In this document: positions 28,017 through 36,122 of the stretch, piece by piece
Layout of the letters: each line of letters starts with the position of its first letter
Numbering within the stretch: position 1 is the first letter of the stretch
From: Nocardioides sp. SYSU D00038
GTDB taxonomy: Bacteria; Actinomycetota; Actinomycetes; Propionibacteriales; Nocardioidaceae
NCBI RefSeq assembly: GCF_016924665.1
Contig: NZ_JAFFJT010000016.1
Coordinates: 1-64,000 of the forward strand
Reading direction: 5' to 3'
DNA: 64,000 nt
Notes under the pieces: model-generated
What the model saw: the letters and a program-made list of their open reading frames with translations, nothing else
What the model was told of the DNA's origin: nothing
Databases searched by the model: none
Translations under genes and position numbers: made by a program

Positions 28017-29471
28017 TCACGAGAACGCCAGCACGCCATCCTCGATCGCGCCGCGCCGGATGGTGCGCAGGTCGGTCAGGTAGTTCTGCTTGAGCTGCCA
28101 CGGGGCGCGGTCGCCCTGCTTGGGCAGGTCGTCGAGCGCGCGCAGGATGTAGCCCGACGCCAGGTCCATAAACGGCAGCTCGCCCACCGAGTCGTCGCGC
28201 ACGGGCACCACCGTCCGCAGCCCGCGTTCGTCCATGTGGGTCAGCAGCCGGACGACGTAGTCGCTGACCAGGTCGGCCTTGAGCGTCCACGAGGCGTTGG
28301 TGTAGCCGATCGTGTAGGCGAAGTTCGGCACCCCGCTGAGCATCAGGGCCTTGTAGGTCATCGACTCCGACAGGTCGACCTTGCGGCCGTCGACCACCAG
28401 GCCGACCCCACCGAAGGCCTTGAGCTTGAGCCCGGTGGCCGTGACCACGACGTCGGCCTCCAGCTCCTCGCCGGAGGTGAGCCGGATGCCCCGCTCGGTG
28501 AAGGTCTCGATGGTGTCGGTGACGACCGACGCGGTGCCGGCGCGCAGCGCCTTGAACAGGTCACCGCGCGGCACGACGCACAACCGCTGGTCCCACGGGT
28601 CGTAGGACGGGGTGAAGTGCTTGTCGACGTCGATGCCGTACTGCTCGGGCAGCTGCTTCTCGGTGAGGTTGCGGATCACCTTCTTCACCAGCGCCGGCTG
28701 CCGGCGGGCGAGCTGGTAGCTGCCGACCAGCTGGAGCACGTTCTTCCAGCGCACCACGGGGTAGCGCACCGCCTCGGGCAGGAACCGCAGCGCGCGGGCC
28801 ACGGGGTCCTGCGCCGGCTGGCTGAGGATGTACGTCGGCGAGCGCTGCAGCATCGTCACGTGCTCGGCGGTGCCGGCCATGGCGGGCACGAGGGTGATCG
28901 CGGTGGCGCCGCTGCCGATCACCACGACCCGCTTGCCGGTGTGGTCGAGGTCCTCGGGCCAGAACTGCGGGTGCACGACCTGGCCGGCGTAGTGCTCGAT
29001 GCCGGGGAACTGCGGCGCGTGGCCCTCGTCGTAGTCGTAGTAGCCCGAGCAGCCCCACAGGAAGTCGGTGGCCATGGTGGCCGGCTCGCCGTCGACGAGG
29101 AGGTCGACGGTCCAGCGGGCGGTGGCGCTGTCGAAGCTGGCGCCGACCACCTTGTGGCGGTAGCGGATCAGCCGGTCGACGCCGTTCTCCTCCGCGACCG
29201 TGCGCACGTAGTCGAGGATCAGCCCACCGTCGGCCAGGGCGGTGTCGCTGGGCCACGGCCGCCAGCGGTAGCCGAAGGTGAACATGTCGGAGTCGGAGCG
29301 GATGCCGGGGTAGCGGAACAGGTCCCAGGTGCCGCCGGACGCCTCGCGCATCTCCAGCACCGCGACCGACTTCTCCGGCAGCCGCTGCCTCAGCTGGCAG
29401 GCCGCGCCGATGCCGGACAGGCCGGCACCGATGACGAGGACGTCGACGTGCTCGGGATTGTTCTCGACCAT
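28017..29471 (-). CDS. Flavin-containing monooxygenase (Baeyer-Villiger type)
   Basis: A 484-residue flavoprotein. Two Rossmann motifs are present, VIGAGLSGIGAA near residue 14 for FAD and VVIGSGATAITL near residue 190 for NADPH; between them HYAGQVVHPQFWPE matches the FxGxxxHxxxW monooxygenase fingerprint with Tyr-Ala in place of Phe-x. GTWDLFRYPGIRSDSDM is typical of the EthA/AlmA-like group, which oxidises ketones or long-chain substrates. It lies 58 bp after a methylacyl-CoA racemase on the same strand, suggesting a shared lipid or sterol role. Confidence 0.9.
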   Translation of the reverse strand: MVENNPEHVDVLVIGAGLSGIGAACQLRQRLPEKSVAVLEMREASGGTWDLFRYPGIRSDSDMFTFGYRWRPWPSDTALADGGLILDYVRTVAEENGVDRLIRYRHKVVGASFDSATARWTVDLLVDGEPATMATDFLWGCSGYYDYDEGHAPQFPGIEHYAGQVVHPQFWPEDLDHTGKRVVVIGSGATAITLVPAMAGTAEHVTMLQRSPTYILSQPAQDPVARALRFLPEAVRYPVVRWKNVLQLVGSYQLARRQPALVKKVIRNLTEKQLPEQYGIDVDKHFTPSYDPWDQRLCVVPRGDLFKALRAGTASVVTDTIETFTERGIRLTSGEELEADVVVTATGLKLKAFGGVGLVVDGRKVDLSESMTYKALMLSGVPNFAYTIGYTNASWTLKADLVSDYVVRLLTHMDERGLRTVVPVRDDSVGELPFMDLASGYILRALDDLPKQGDRAPWQLKQNYLTDLRTIRRGAIEDGVLAFS

Positions 29472-29529
29472 GCGACGACGGTAGCCGAGATCGCGGCCTA
29501 TTGACAGATGTTCAACAGTACGACGTGCG

Positions 29530-30693
29530 TCACTCCGGCTCGGCCTGCACGGCGACGCCGCGCTCGAGCAGGCCGGCGACGTCGGCGATCCCCCACGCGG
29601 CCAGCGCCTCGGCGGTGTGCTCGCCGGCGGCGGGGGGCGGCAGCCCCAGGCTCGCCCGGGTGCGGGAGAACCGCGGCGCCGGCGCCGGCTGGGTCATGCC
29701 GTGCCGCTCGACGAAGGTCTCGCGGGCCTTGAGGTGCGGGTGCTCGAACGCCTCGCTGATCGGCACGATCCCGGCCACGCAGGCGTCCGTGCCCTCGAAC
29801 AGCTCCACCCACTCGGCCTGGCTGCGCCCGAGGAACGCCTCGTTGAGGACTCGCCGCATCTCGTCGTACTGCTCGAGGTCGGCCTGCCCGGGGCAGGTCT
29901 CCTTCACCCCGAGCAGCGTCACCAGGGTGTCGAAGAACTGGGGCTCCAGCGCCCCCACCGACACGTGCTTGCCGTCGGCGGTCTCGTAGACGTCGTAGAA
30001 GGGCACGCCGCCGTCGAGCAGGTTGGCACCCCGCTCCTCCTGGTAGCCGCCCGAGGCGAGGAAGGCCGCGGTCATCGCGTTGAGGTGGGCGGTGCCGTCG
30101 ACGATCGCGGCGTCGACCACCTGCCCCTCCCCCGAGATCCGCGCCTCCAGCAGGGCGGCCAGGATCCCGATCACCAGGTACGTCGACCCGCCGCCGAAGT
30201 CGCCGACCAAGTTGCTCGGGAAGTGCGGACGGGCGGGGTCCTGGCCCATCCCGAACAGCGCGCCGGTGATCGCGATGTAGTTCATGTCGTGACCGGCCGA
30301 CTGCGCCAGCGGGCCGTCCTGGCCCCACCCCGTCATCCGGCCGTAGACGACCCGCGGGTTGACCGCGAGGCAGTCGGCGGGCCCCAGCCCGAGCCGCTCG
30401 GTGACCCCGGGCCGCATCCCCTCGATCACCACGTCGGCGCCGCGCACCAGCTCGAGCACGGTCGCCACCGCCTCGGGCTGCTTGAGGTCGAGCGCCACGC
30501 TCGGCCGGCCCCGGTTGAGCAGCATCGTCTTCCCGCCCGCGAGCGCCTGCCCGCCCGGCCGCTCGATCCTGATCACGTCGGCCCCGAGGTCCGCCAGGAT
30601 CATGCACGCGTGCGGGCCCGGCCCGATCCCCGCGATCTCCACGACCTTCACGCCCCGCAGCGGTCCCGTCCCCTGCCCCAGCTCGATGCTCAT
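29530..30693 (-). CDS. CaiB/BaiF family CoA transferase, alpha-methylacyl-CoA racemase type
   Basis: A 387-residue enzyme of the family III CoA transferases. His135 in AGHDMNY and Asp165 in LVGDFGGGS have the same 30-residue spacing as catalytic His126 and Asp156 of the M. tuberculosis racemase MCR (family knowledge), so racemisation of 2-methylacyl-CoA is more likely than CoA transfer. The N-terminal LRGVKVVEIAGIGPGPHACM and NRGRPSVALDL are typical. Such an enzyme prepares methyl-branched chains (phytanic, sterol side chain) for beta-oxidation. Confidence 0.92.
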   Translation of the reverse strand: MSIELGQGTGPLRGVKVVEIAGIGPGPHACMILADLGADVIRIERPGGQALAGGKTMLLNRGRPSVALDLKQPEAVATVLELVRGADVVIEGMRPGVTERLGLGPADCLAVNPRVVYGRMTGWGQDGPLAQSAGHDMNYIAITGALFGMGQDPARPHFPSNLVGDFGGGSTYLVIGILAALLEARISGEGQVVDAAIVDGTAHLNAMTAAFLASGGYQEERGANLLDGGVPFYDVYETADGKHVSVGALEPQFFDTLVTLLGVKETCPGQADLEQYDEMRRVLNEAFLGRSQAEWVELFEGTDACVAGIVPISEAFEHPHLKARETFVERHGMTQPAPAPRFSRTRASLGLPPPAAGEHTAEALAAWGIADVAGLLERGVAVQAEPE

Positions 30694-30772
30694 GGGCCGA
30701 TCATGACAGTTCTGGTGTCACGGTGGGAGGTGGTGGTCGTGGGGGTGGGCGTGGTCGCCGCCGGGCGACGGT

Positions 30773-30880
30773 GAGCAGGCCCCGGTTTCGTGTGGTCGAA
30801 CGGCGCCTCACGCACCGCTGCCCGGGTCGCCGCCGAGCAGGCCCCGATCTGACGCGATCGAACGACGGCTCACTCACCGC
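30773..30880. repeat. 62-bp imperfect direct repeat at the 3' end of the amino-acid ABC operon
   Basis: GAGCAGGCCCCG at 30773 recurs at 30835, followed in both by TCGAACG and CTCAC-CACCG at equal distances. The second unit contains the ATPase stop codon (30870-30872). The remainder of 30694-30869 shows no gene. Confidence 0.6.
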
Positions 30881-31619
30881 CACCCGGCAGCACCCGGCTC
30901 AGGAACTGCCGGGTCCGCTCCTCACGAGGCATGGAGAAGATCTGGGCGGGCGGGCCCTGCTCGAGGATCCGGCCCTCGCTGAGGAAGCAGACGGTGGTGG
31001 CGACGTCGCGGGCGAACGACATCTCGTGGGTGGCGAGGATCATCGTGGTGCCCTCGGCGGCGAGCTCGCGCACGATCGCGAGCACGTCGCCGACCAGCTC
31101 GGGGTCGAGGGCGGCGGTGATCTCGTCGAGGAGCAGCAGCTCCGGGCGGGCGCACAGGGCCCGCACCAGGGCGACCCGCTGCTGCTGGCCGCCGGAGAGC
31201 CGGTCGGGGTGCTTGGCGACGTGCTCACCCAGCCCGAACCGGTCGAGCAGCTCGTGCGCGCGGGTCTCGGCCTGGGCCCGCGAGAGCCCCTGCACCCGGC
31301 GCGGCGCGAGGGTGCAGTTGTCGAGGACCGTGAGGTGGGGGAAGAGGTTGTAGGCCTGGAAGACCATCCCGATCCGCTGCCGCACCAGCCGTGGGTCGAC
31401 GAGCGGGTCGGAGATCTCCTCGCCGTCGAGGCGGATCACGCCGTCGTCGACGTCCTCCAGCAGGTCGATGCAGCGCAGCAGCGTCGACTTGCCCGAGCCC
31501 GACGACCCGATCAGGCACACCACGTCGCCGGCGGAGACCGACAGCGAGACGTCGTCGAGGACCACCCGGTCGCCGTAGGTCTTGCGGAGCCCCACCAGCT
31601 CCAGCAGCGGCGCGCTCAC
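30870..31619 (-). CDS. Polar amino-acid ABC transporter ATP-binding protein
   Basis: A 249-residue GlnQ/HisP-type ATPase energising import. Walker A GSSGSGKSTLLR, Q-loop MVFQAYNLFPHLTV, signature LSGGQQQRVALVRAL, Walker B LLLLDEITAALDPE, and switch LATHEMSFARDVA. DEIT in Walker B (usually DEPT) is a tolerated variant. The GTG start overlaps the permease stop. It is the last gene of a binding protein-permease-ATPase operon. Confidence 0.94.
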   Translation of the reverse strand: MSAPLLELVGLRKTYGDRVVLDDVSLSVSAGDVVCLIGSSGSGKSTLLRCIDLLEDVDDGVIRLDGEEISDPLVDPRLVRQRIGMVFQAYNLFPHLTVLDNCTLAPRRVQGLSRAQAETRAHELLDRFGLGEHVAKHPDRLSGGQQQRVALVRALCARPELLLLDEITAALDPELVGDVLAIVRELAAEGTTMILATHEMSFARDVATTVCFLSEGRILEQGPPAQIFSMPREERTRQFLSRVLPGGGE

Positions 31620-32461
31620 AGCGCCCCCGCCCGCTCGCGCTCGCGGTAGCGGCGCGAGAGCCAGTCGGTGAACCGCGCGAGCGGCACCGTCATCACGATG
31701 AAGAACAGCGCGACCACGACGTACGGCGTGAAGTTGAAGTTGTAGTTGGCGTAGTCGCGCGCGCTGTAGAGCGCGTCGAACAGCGAGACCGAGGCCACGA
31801 GCGCGGTGTCCTTCTGCAGCGAGATGAAGTCGTTGAGCAACGGCGGCACCACGCGCCGCACCGCCTGTGGCACCACCACGAACCGCAGCGCCTGGGCCCG
31901 GCTCAGGCCGAGCGCCTGCGCGCTGGCGACCTGGGACGGGTGGATCGACTCGATGCCGGAGCGGAACACCTCGGCGACGTACGCCGAGTACGAGATCACC
32001 AGCGCCACCGTGGCCCAGAAGAAGATGCCGGTCGGCAGCCCGGACAGCCCGAGCGACGGCATCCCGAACACCAGCAGGAAGACCAGCACCAGCGTGGGGA
32101 TGCCGCGGAACACGTCAGTCCAGGCGACGGCGAGCGCGCGCACCGGCACCAGCCACGGTGCCCGCGACTGCCGGGCCAGCGCAATGGCCAGGCCGAGCGC
32201 GAGGATGATCGGCTGGGCGATCAGGAACATCCGGACGTTCTTCCAGAACCCCTCGAGGATCGAGGGGAACGACTCCCGGGCGTGGTGCCAGTCGAAGAAC
32301 GTCGCCCGCACGGTCGGCCACCCCGGCGAGGTGACCACCACGGTCACCAGCACCCCGAAGAACACCACCGTCGCGAGCGCCGCGACGAGAAGGCCGCGCC
32401 GCCGCAGCCGTTGGCGTACGGCGCGGCGCTCGCGCTCGCGGGCGCTGGGTGACCAGCTCAC
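31616..32461 (-). CDS. Polar amino-acid ABC transporter permease
   Basis: A 281-residue inner-membrane permease. A basic N-terminus is followed by about six spans; the HisM-type ABC loop reads SIHPSQVASAQALGLSRAQAL, and the segment FVVVPQAVRRVVPPLLNDFISLQKDTAL is diagnostic of polar amino-acid permeases. GTG overlaps the stop of the binding protein gene (GTGA). It forms the channel with the ATPase downstream. Confidence 0.94.
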   Translation of the reverse strand: MSWSPSARERERRAVRQRLRRRGLLVAALATVVFFGVLVTVVVTSPGWPTVRATFFDWHHARESFPSILEGFWKNVRMFLIAQPIILALGLAIALARQSRAPWLVPVRALAVAWTDVFRGIPTLVLVFLLVFGMPSLGLSGLPTGIFFWATVALVISYSAYVAEVFRSGIESIHPSQVASAQALGLSRAQALRFVVVPQAVRRVVPPLLNDFISLQKDTALVASVSLFDALYSARDYANYNFNFTPYVVVALFFIVMTVPLARFTDWLSRRYRERERAGAL

Positions 32462-33336
32462 TGCAGCTCGGGGACGTCCACCACGGTCGAGAGCCACTCG
32501 GTCTCGAGCTCCTCGAGGGTGCCGTCCTCGCGCAGCGCGGCCAGCGCCTGGTTGACGCAGCCGACGAGCGGGTTGTCCTTCTCGAACAGCAGCCCGAACT
32601 CCTCCTGCTGCCCGACCGCGGGCTGGAACTGGCCGATGATGCTGCTGCCCTCGATCTCGACCGCGGAGATGTAGAACGCGGTAGGCAGGTCGGCGAGGAT
32701 CGCGTCGACCTGGCCGTTCTGCATGGCCTGCTTGGCGACGTTGGTGTCGTCGAAGACCAGCGGCTCCTCGGCGGGCTTGATGACGTCGCGGATCGCGGTG
32801 AGCGACGTGGTGCCGGTCTGGGCGCCGAGCTTGAAGTCGGCGAGCTCGGCGATGCTGGCCACGTCGGCCGCGGGCGACCCCTCGAGGGCGATCACGGCCT
32901 GGGCCGCGGAGTAGTAGCCGTCGGAGAAGTCGACGACGCGGGCCCGCTCCGGGGTGATCGAGATCTGGTTGATGTCGAAGTCGAACTCCTTGGGCCCCGG
33001 CGCGTAGGAGTTGTTGAACGGCACCGTCACCCAGGTGACGTCGGCCTGCTCGAAGCCGAGCTCCTCGGCGACGGCGTAGGCCACCGCCGACTCGAAGCCC
33101 TGCCCGTTGGTCGGGTCGTCGTCGACGAACCAGGGCTCGTACGCCGGCGAGTCGGTGCCGACGGTCAGCGTGCCCGGCTTCTTCGTGGGTAGCGACTCCG
33201 TCGCGCACTCCTCGGCGGCGGAGGGGGATGCGCCGCCGCCCGAGTCGGAGGCGGTGTCGTCGTCCTCGGCCGGCGCGCAGCCGACGGCGAGGAGCAGGGC
33301 AGGGACGGCCAGGATGGCGCTACGACGCAGACGCAT
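32458..33336 (-). CDS. Amino-acid ABC transporter substrate-binding lipoprotein
   Basis: A 292-residue periplasmic-type binding protein anchored by lipid. The signal peptide RRSAILAVPALLLAVGC gives a lipobox with Cys20. The mature part is SBP family 3: TLTVGTDSPAYEPWFVDDD, FDFDINQISITPERARVVDFSDGY, and QNGQVDAILADLP. ATG 33336 places the signal peptide at the very N-terminus, so an upstream in-frame extension is rejected. It heads the operon, directly downstream of the SRP RNA gene on the same strand. Confidence 0.94.
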   Translation of the reverse strand: MRLRRSAILAVPALLLAVGCAPAEDDDTASDSGGGASPSAAEECATESLPTKKPGTLTVGTDSPAYEPWFVDDDPTNGQGFESAVAYAVAEELGFEQADVTWVTVPFNNSYAPGPKEFDFDINQISITPERARVVDFSDGYYSAAQAVIALEGSPAADVASIAELADFKLGAQTGTTSLTAIRDVIKPAEEPLVFDDTNVAKQAMQNGQVDAILADLPTAFYISAVEIEGSSIIGQFQPAVGQQEEFGLLFEKDNPLVGCVNQALAALREDGTLEELETEWLSTVVDVPELQ

Positions 33337-33380
33337 GACCCAAAGCCTAGGGCTCCGGTAGGGAAACACCGGAAATGCAG

Positions 33381-33474
33381 AGGCCCCCCGCGCACCCGAC
33401 AGAGCTCGCTTACCCTTGCTGCCTTCCGGCCCTGGGGGAGTTCGGCAAGATGCCGCCACACGGGGGGTTGGTCC
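33381..33474 (-). ncRNA. ffs: Signal recognition particle RNA, small bacterial type (4.5S)
   Basis: Read on the minus strand, the apical domain CCAGGGCCGGAAGGCAGCAA with the GGAA tetraloop, followed by GGGTAAGCGAGC, is the universal SRP RNA core. Outer arms CCCCCCGTGT and GTGCGCGGGGGG pair to close the hairpin. The ends are estimated from this pairing and may be off by a few bases. Confidence 0.92.
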
Positions 33475-33582
33475 CGAGTGTAGGTGAGCGCTCGGGCCGC
33501 CACCAATCCCGGTCCTCCCCCGCCGCCCGACCGGCGGCGGGCGATTTCGCCCGGCCCGCCGACCACCGGTAACCTCCTCGGC

Positions 33583-33667
33583 GGAGGATTCGCCTAGTGG
33601 CCTATGGCGCTCGCTTGGAAAGCGGGTTGGGTTAACGCCCTCAGGGGTTCGAATCCCCTATCCTCCG
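33583..33667 (+). tRNA. tRNA-Ser (anticodon GGA)
   Basis: The acceptor stem GGAGGAT pairs with ATCCTCC (33660-33666). The anticodon stem CTCGC/GCGGG encloses loop TTGGAAA with GGA at 33617-33619. A long variable arm and the T-loop GGTTCGAATCC follow. CCA is not encoded. No integrase or repeated 3' end is nearby, so it does not look like an attachment site. Confidence 0.95.
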
Positions 33668-33744
33668 CCGATCCGGACGGCGCCGCACCCTCGTGGGGTA
33701 CGGCGCCGTCCGCGTCCCCACGGGTCCCGCCGTAGCCTCGTCGG

Positions 33745-34869
33745 GTGCAGTGCCACCACTTCGACGCCGGCCGCTGCCGCTCGTGCAGCTGGCTGGCGGT
33801 GCCGCACGCCGACCAGCTGGTTGCCAAGCAGCAGCACGTTGCCGGGCTGGTCGACACCACCTGGCTGCCGGCGGCGGCCGGGCCCGAGGCGGGCTTCCGC
33901 AACAAGGCCAAGATGGTGGTCGCCGGCCCGGTCGACGCACCCACGCTCGGCATCCTCGACCCCCGCGGCGGAGGCGTCGACCTGCGCGACTGCGGGCTGC
34001 ACACCCCCGGCATCGCGGCGGCGCTGCCGGTGCTCGCCGAGCACGTCACCCGCGCCGGCCTCACGCCGTACGACGTCCCCGGCCGCCGCGGCGAGCTCAA
34101 GCACCTGCTGGTCACCGAGTCGCCCGCGGGCGGCCTGTTGGTGCGCTGGGTGCTGCGGTCGCAGGAGCCCGTGGCCCGGCTGCGCAAGCACCTGCCCTGG
34201 CTGCACGAGCGGCTGCCGGCCCTGGTCGTCGCCAGCGTCAACCTCCAGCCGGAGCACAAGGCGGTGCTCGAGGGCGAGCGCGAGATCGTGCTGACCGAGC
34301 AGGTGTCGCTGCCGATGCGGGTCGCCGGGCTCGACCTCCACCTGCGCCCGCAGAGCTTCTTCCAGACCAACACCGCGATGGCCGAGGTGCTCTACCGCCA
34401 GGCGCGCGCCTGGGCCGACGAGCTCGCTCCCAGCACCGTCTGGGACCTCTACTGCGGCGTCGGCGGCTTCGCCCTCCATCTCGCGGCGCCCGAGCGCACC
34501 GTGACCGGCGTCGAGGTGAGCGTGGAGGCGGTCGCCAGTGCCCAACAGACCAGCGCCGAGCAGACCCGCGACGCGACCGGCCTGCCCGGGCTCGCCTTCG
34601 TCGCCGCCGACGCGACCGGGTGGGCGCTCGCACAGCCGGCCCCGCCCGACCTGGTCGTGGTCAACCCGCCGAGGCGCGGGCTCGGCCCGGCGCTCAGCAC
34701 CTGGCTCGAGGAGAGCGGCGTGGGCGCGGTCATCTACTCCAGCTGCAACGCCGAGTCGCTCGCCCGCGACCTGGCGCTGATGCCGTCGCTGCGACCGGTG
34801 CAGGGGAGGCTGGTCGACATGTTCCCGCAGACCTCGCACTACGAGGTCGTGGTGCGCCTCGAGCGCTGA
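33745..34869 (+). CDS. rlmC: 23S rRNA (uracil-C5)-methyltransferase, RlmC/RumB type
   Basis: A 374-residue SAM-dependent methyltransferase. The N-terminus MQCHHFDAGRCRSCSW provides the four-Cys iron-sulfur cluster pattern of RlmC; there is no TRAM domain. SFFQTNTAMAEVLY, VWDLYCGVGGFALHLA (SAM motif), VVNPPRRGLG and the catalytic Cys in IYSSCNAES complete the RumA/B signature. GTG 33745 matches the family start. Its 3' end overlaps the mycosin gene by 31 bp tail to tail. Confidence 0.9.
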   Translation: MQCHHFDAGRCRSCSWLAVPHADQLVAKQQHVAGLVDTTWLPAAAGPEAGFRNKAKMVVAGPVDAPTLGILDPRGGGVDLRDCGLHTPGIAAALPVLAEHVTRAGLTPYDVPGRRGELKHLLVTESPAGGLLVRWVLRSQEPVARLRKHLPWLHERLPALVVASVNLQPEHKAVLEGEREIVLTEQVSLPMRVAGLDLHLRPQSFFQTNTAMAEVLYRQARAWADELAPSTVWDLYCGVGGFALHLAAPERTVTGVEVSVEAVASAQQTSAEQTRDATGLPGLAFVAADATGWALAQPAPPDLVVVNPPRRGLGPALSTWLEESGVGAVIYSSCNAESLARDLALMPSLRPVQGRLVDMFPQTSHYEVVVRLER

Positions 34870-36122
34870 CGGCTCAGCACCGGTCGGAGCACGACGGCCA
34901 GCACCAGCGCCGCGCCGCCCAGCAGCCCCCACCACACGGCGTCGTGCCGGGTCTCGGCGAGCACGTCGGGCGGGCGCTGCGGCGCGTCGGCCTTCTGCGG
35001 CGCCGGCTCGACGCGCACCTGCTCGGGCGTGCCGTCCTCGTCGATGCGCAGGGGCCGGGTCAGCGCCTCGAGCGGGCGCACCACCCCGGCCCCGGCCAGC
35101 GGGTTGGGCACGTCGGGCCGGCCGTCGGCCGTGGCGAGCAGCCGGGCCACCGCGCGCGCGGGCGACTCGTCGTAGACCGACTGGAGCAGCGCCAGCACGC
35201 CGCTCACCTCGGCCGCGGCCCAGGACGTCGCGGGCTCGGTGAGCAGGCAGGTGCCGCCGTTGACCGAGAACGACACCCCGCCCGCGGTGGGGGCCGCGAG
35301 GTCGGTCGCGGTGTTCCACAGCACCCAGGGAGTCGGGTCGTCGCCTCGGCCGGCCCCGTCGGCGGTGGTGCTCACGGCCACCACGTCGTCGTAGCCGGCC
35401 GGGAAGACGACCTCAGCGGCGTTCTCGCCCGGCACGAACTCCGGGAACGTCTCGTAGAACGGGTCGTCGGACCCCTGCGGACGGTTGCCGCTGGGCGCGA
35501 CCACCACCGCACCGGCACGCCACAGCCGGCGCACCTGCCTCTCGACCCGCGGGTCGTCGGGCAGCGCCAGCGAGACGTTGACGACCCGCAGGTTCATCCC
35601 CGCCTTGGCCTTGCGGAGCGCGGAGCGGAGCGCGGCGACCACCGCGGGGGTCCGCACCGGCTCGGTGCCGTTGTCGGTCGAGCCGACAGGGTCGTCGTAG
35701 ACCTTGAGGTCGAGGATCCGCGCGGCCGGCGCGATGCCGATCCGCTGGTCGCCCTGCGGTCGGCCGGCGATCAGCCCCGCCACGGCGGTGCCGTGGTGGT
35801 AGGTCACCTCCGCCGACGGCACGAACGACTCCCGCCCGGCGAACGCCACGTCGGCCGACGGTGCGACGCCGGAGTCGACGACCGCGACCACGACGCCCTG
35901 GCCCGGACGGCGGCCGCGGCGCTCGAGCTCGGCGTCGACGTCGTCCATCCCGAGCAGCTCCAGCGGCTCGCTGCGCCGATCGGTGGCCACCGGCTCGGTC
36001 GTGGTCGTCACCTCCGTGCAGTCCGCCTCGACCGCCGCCACCGCCGGGGTGGCGGGCGCGGCCACCAGCAGGCCCGCCGCCAGCGAGCCGGCGACCAGCA
36101 CCCCGGGCCGCGGCGAGGTCAC
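34839..36122 (-). CDS. mycP: Type VII secretion subtilisin-like serine protease (mycosin)
   Basis: A 427-residue membrane-anchored S8 protease of ESX systems. A signal peptide (VLVAGSLAAGLLVAAPATPAVA) precedes the catalytic domain with Asp in VVVAVVDSGV, His in YHHGTAVAGLIAG and Ser in ATSWAAAEVSGVLAL. The usual GTS-x-A-AP around Ser is replaced by ATSWAAAEV, as in mycosins with restricted activity. A C-terminal span (WWGLLGGAALVLAVVLRPVL) anchors it outside the membrane. GTG overlaps the eccB stop. Confidence 0.92.
   Translation of the reverse strand: MTSPRPGVLVAGSLAAGLLVAAPATPAVAAVEADCTEVTTTTEPVATDRRSEPLELLGMDDVDAELERRGRRPGQGVVVAVVDSGVAPSADVAFAGRESFVPSAEVTYHHGTAVAGLIAGRPQGDQRIGIAPAARILDLKVYDDPVGSTDNGTEPVRTPAVVAALRSALRKAKAGMNLRVVNVSLALPDDPRVERQVRRLWRAGAVVVAPSGNRPQGSDDPFYETFPEFVPGENAAEVVFPAGYDDVVAVSTTADGAGRGDDPTPWVLWNTATDLAAPTAGGVSFSVNGGTCLLTEPATSWAAAEVSGVLALLQSVYDESPARAVARLLATADGRPDVPNPLAGAGVVRPLEALTRPLRIDEDGTPEQVRVEPAPQKADAPQRPPDVLAETRHDAVWWGLLGGAALVLAVVLRPVLSRQRSRRTTTS

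Noticed and set aside
29472..29529. KstR-type box before the monooxygenase
   Set aside because: The region contains TGTTCAACA but not AAC-N2-GTT spacing; it fails the consensus.
33583..33667. tRNA-Ser as an integration site
   Set aside because: No integrase, no repeated tRNA end and no change in gene content around it.
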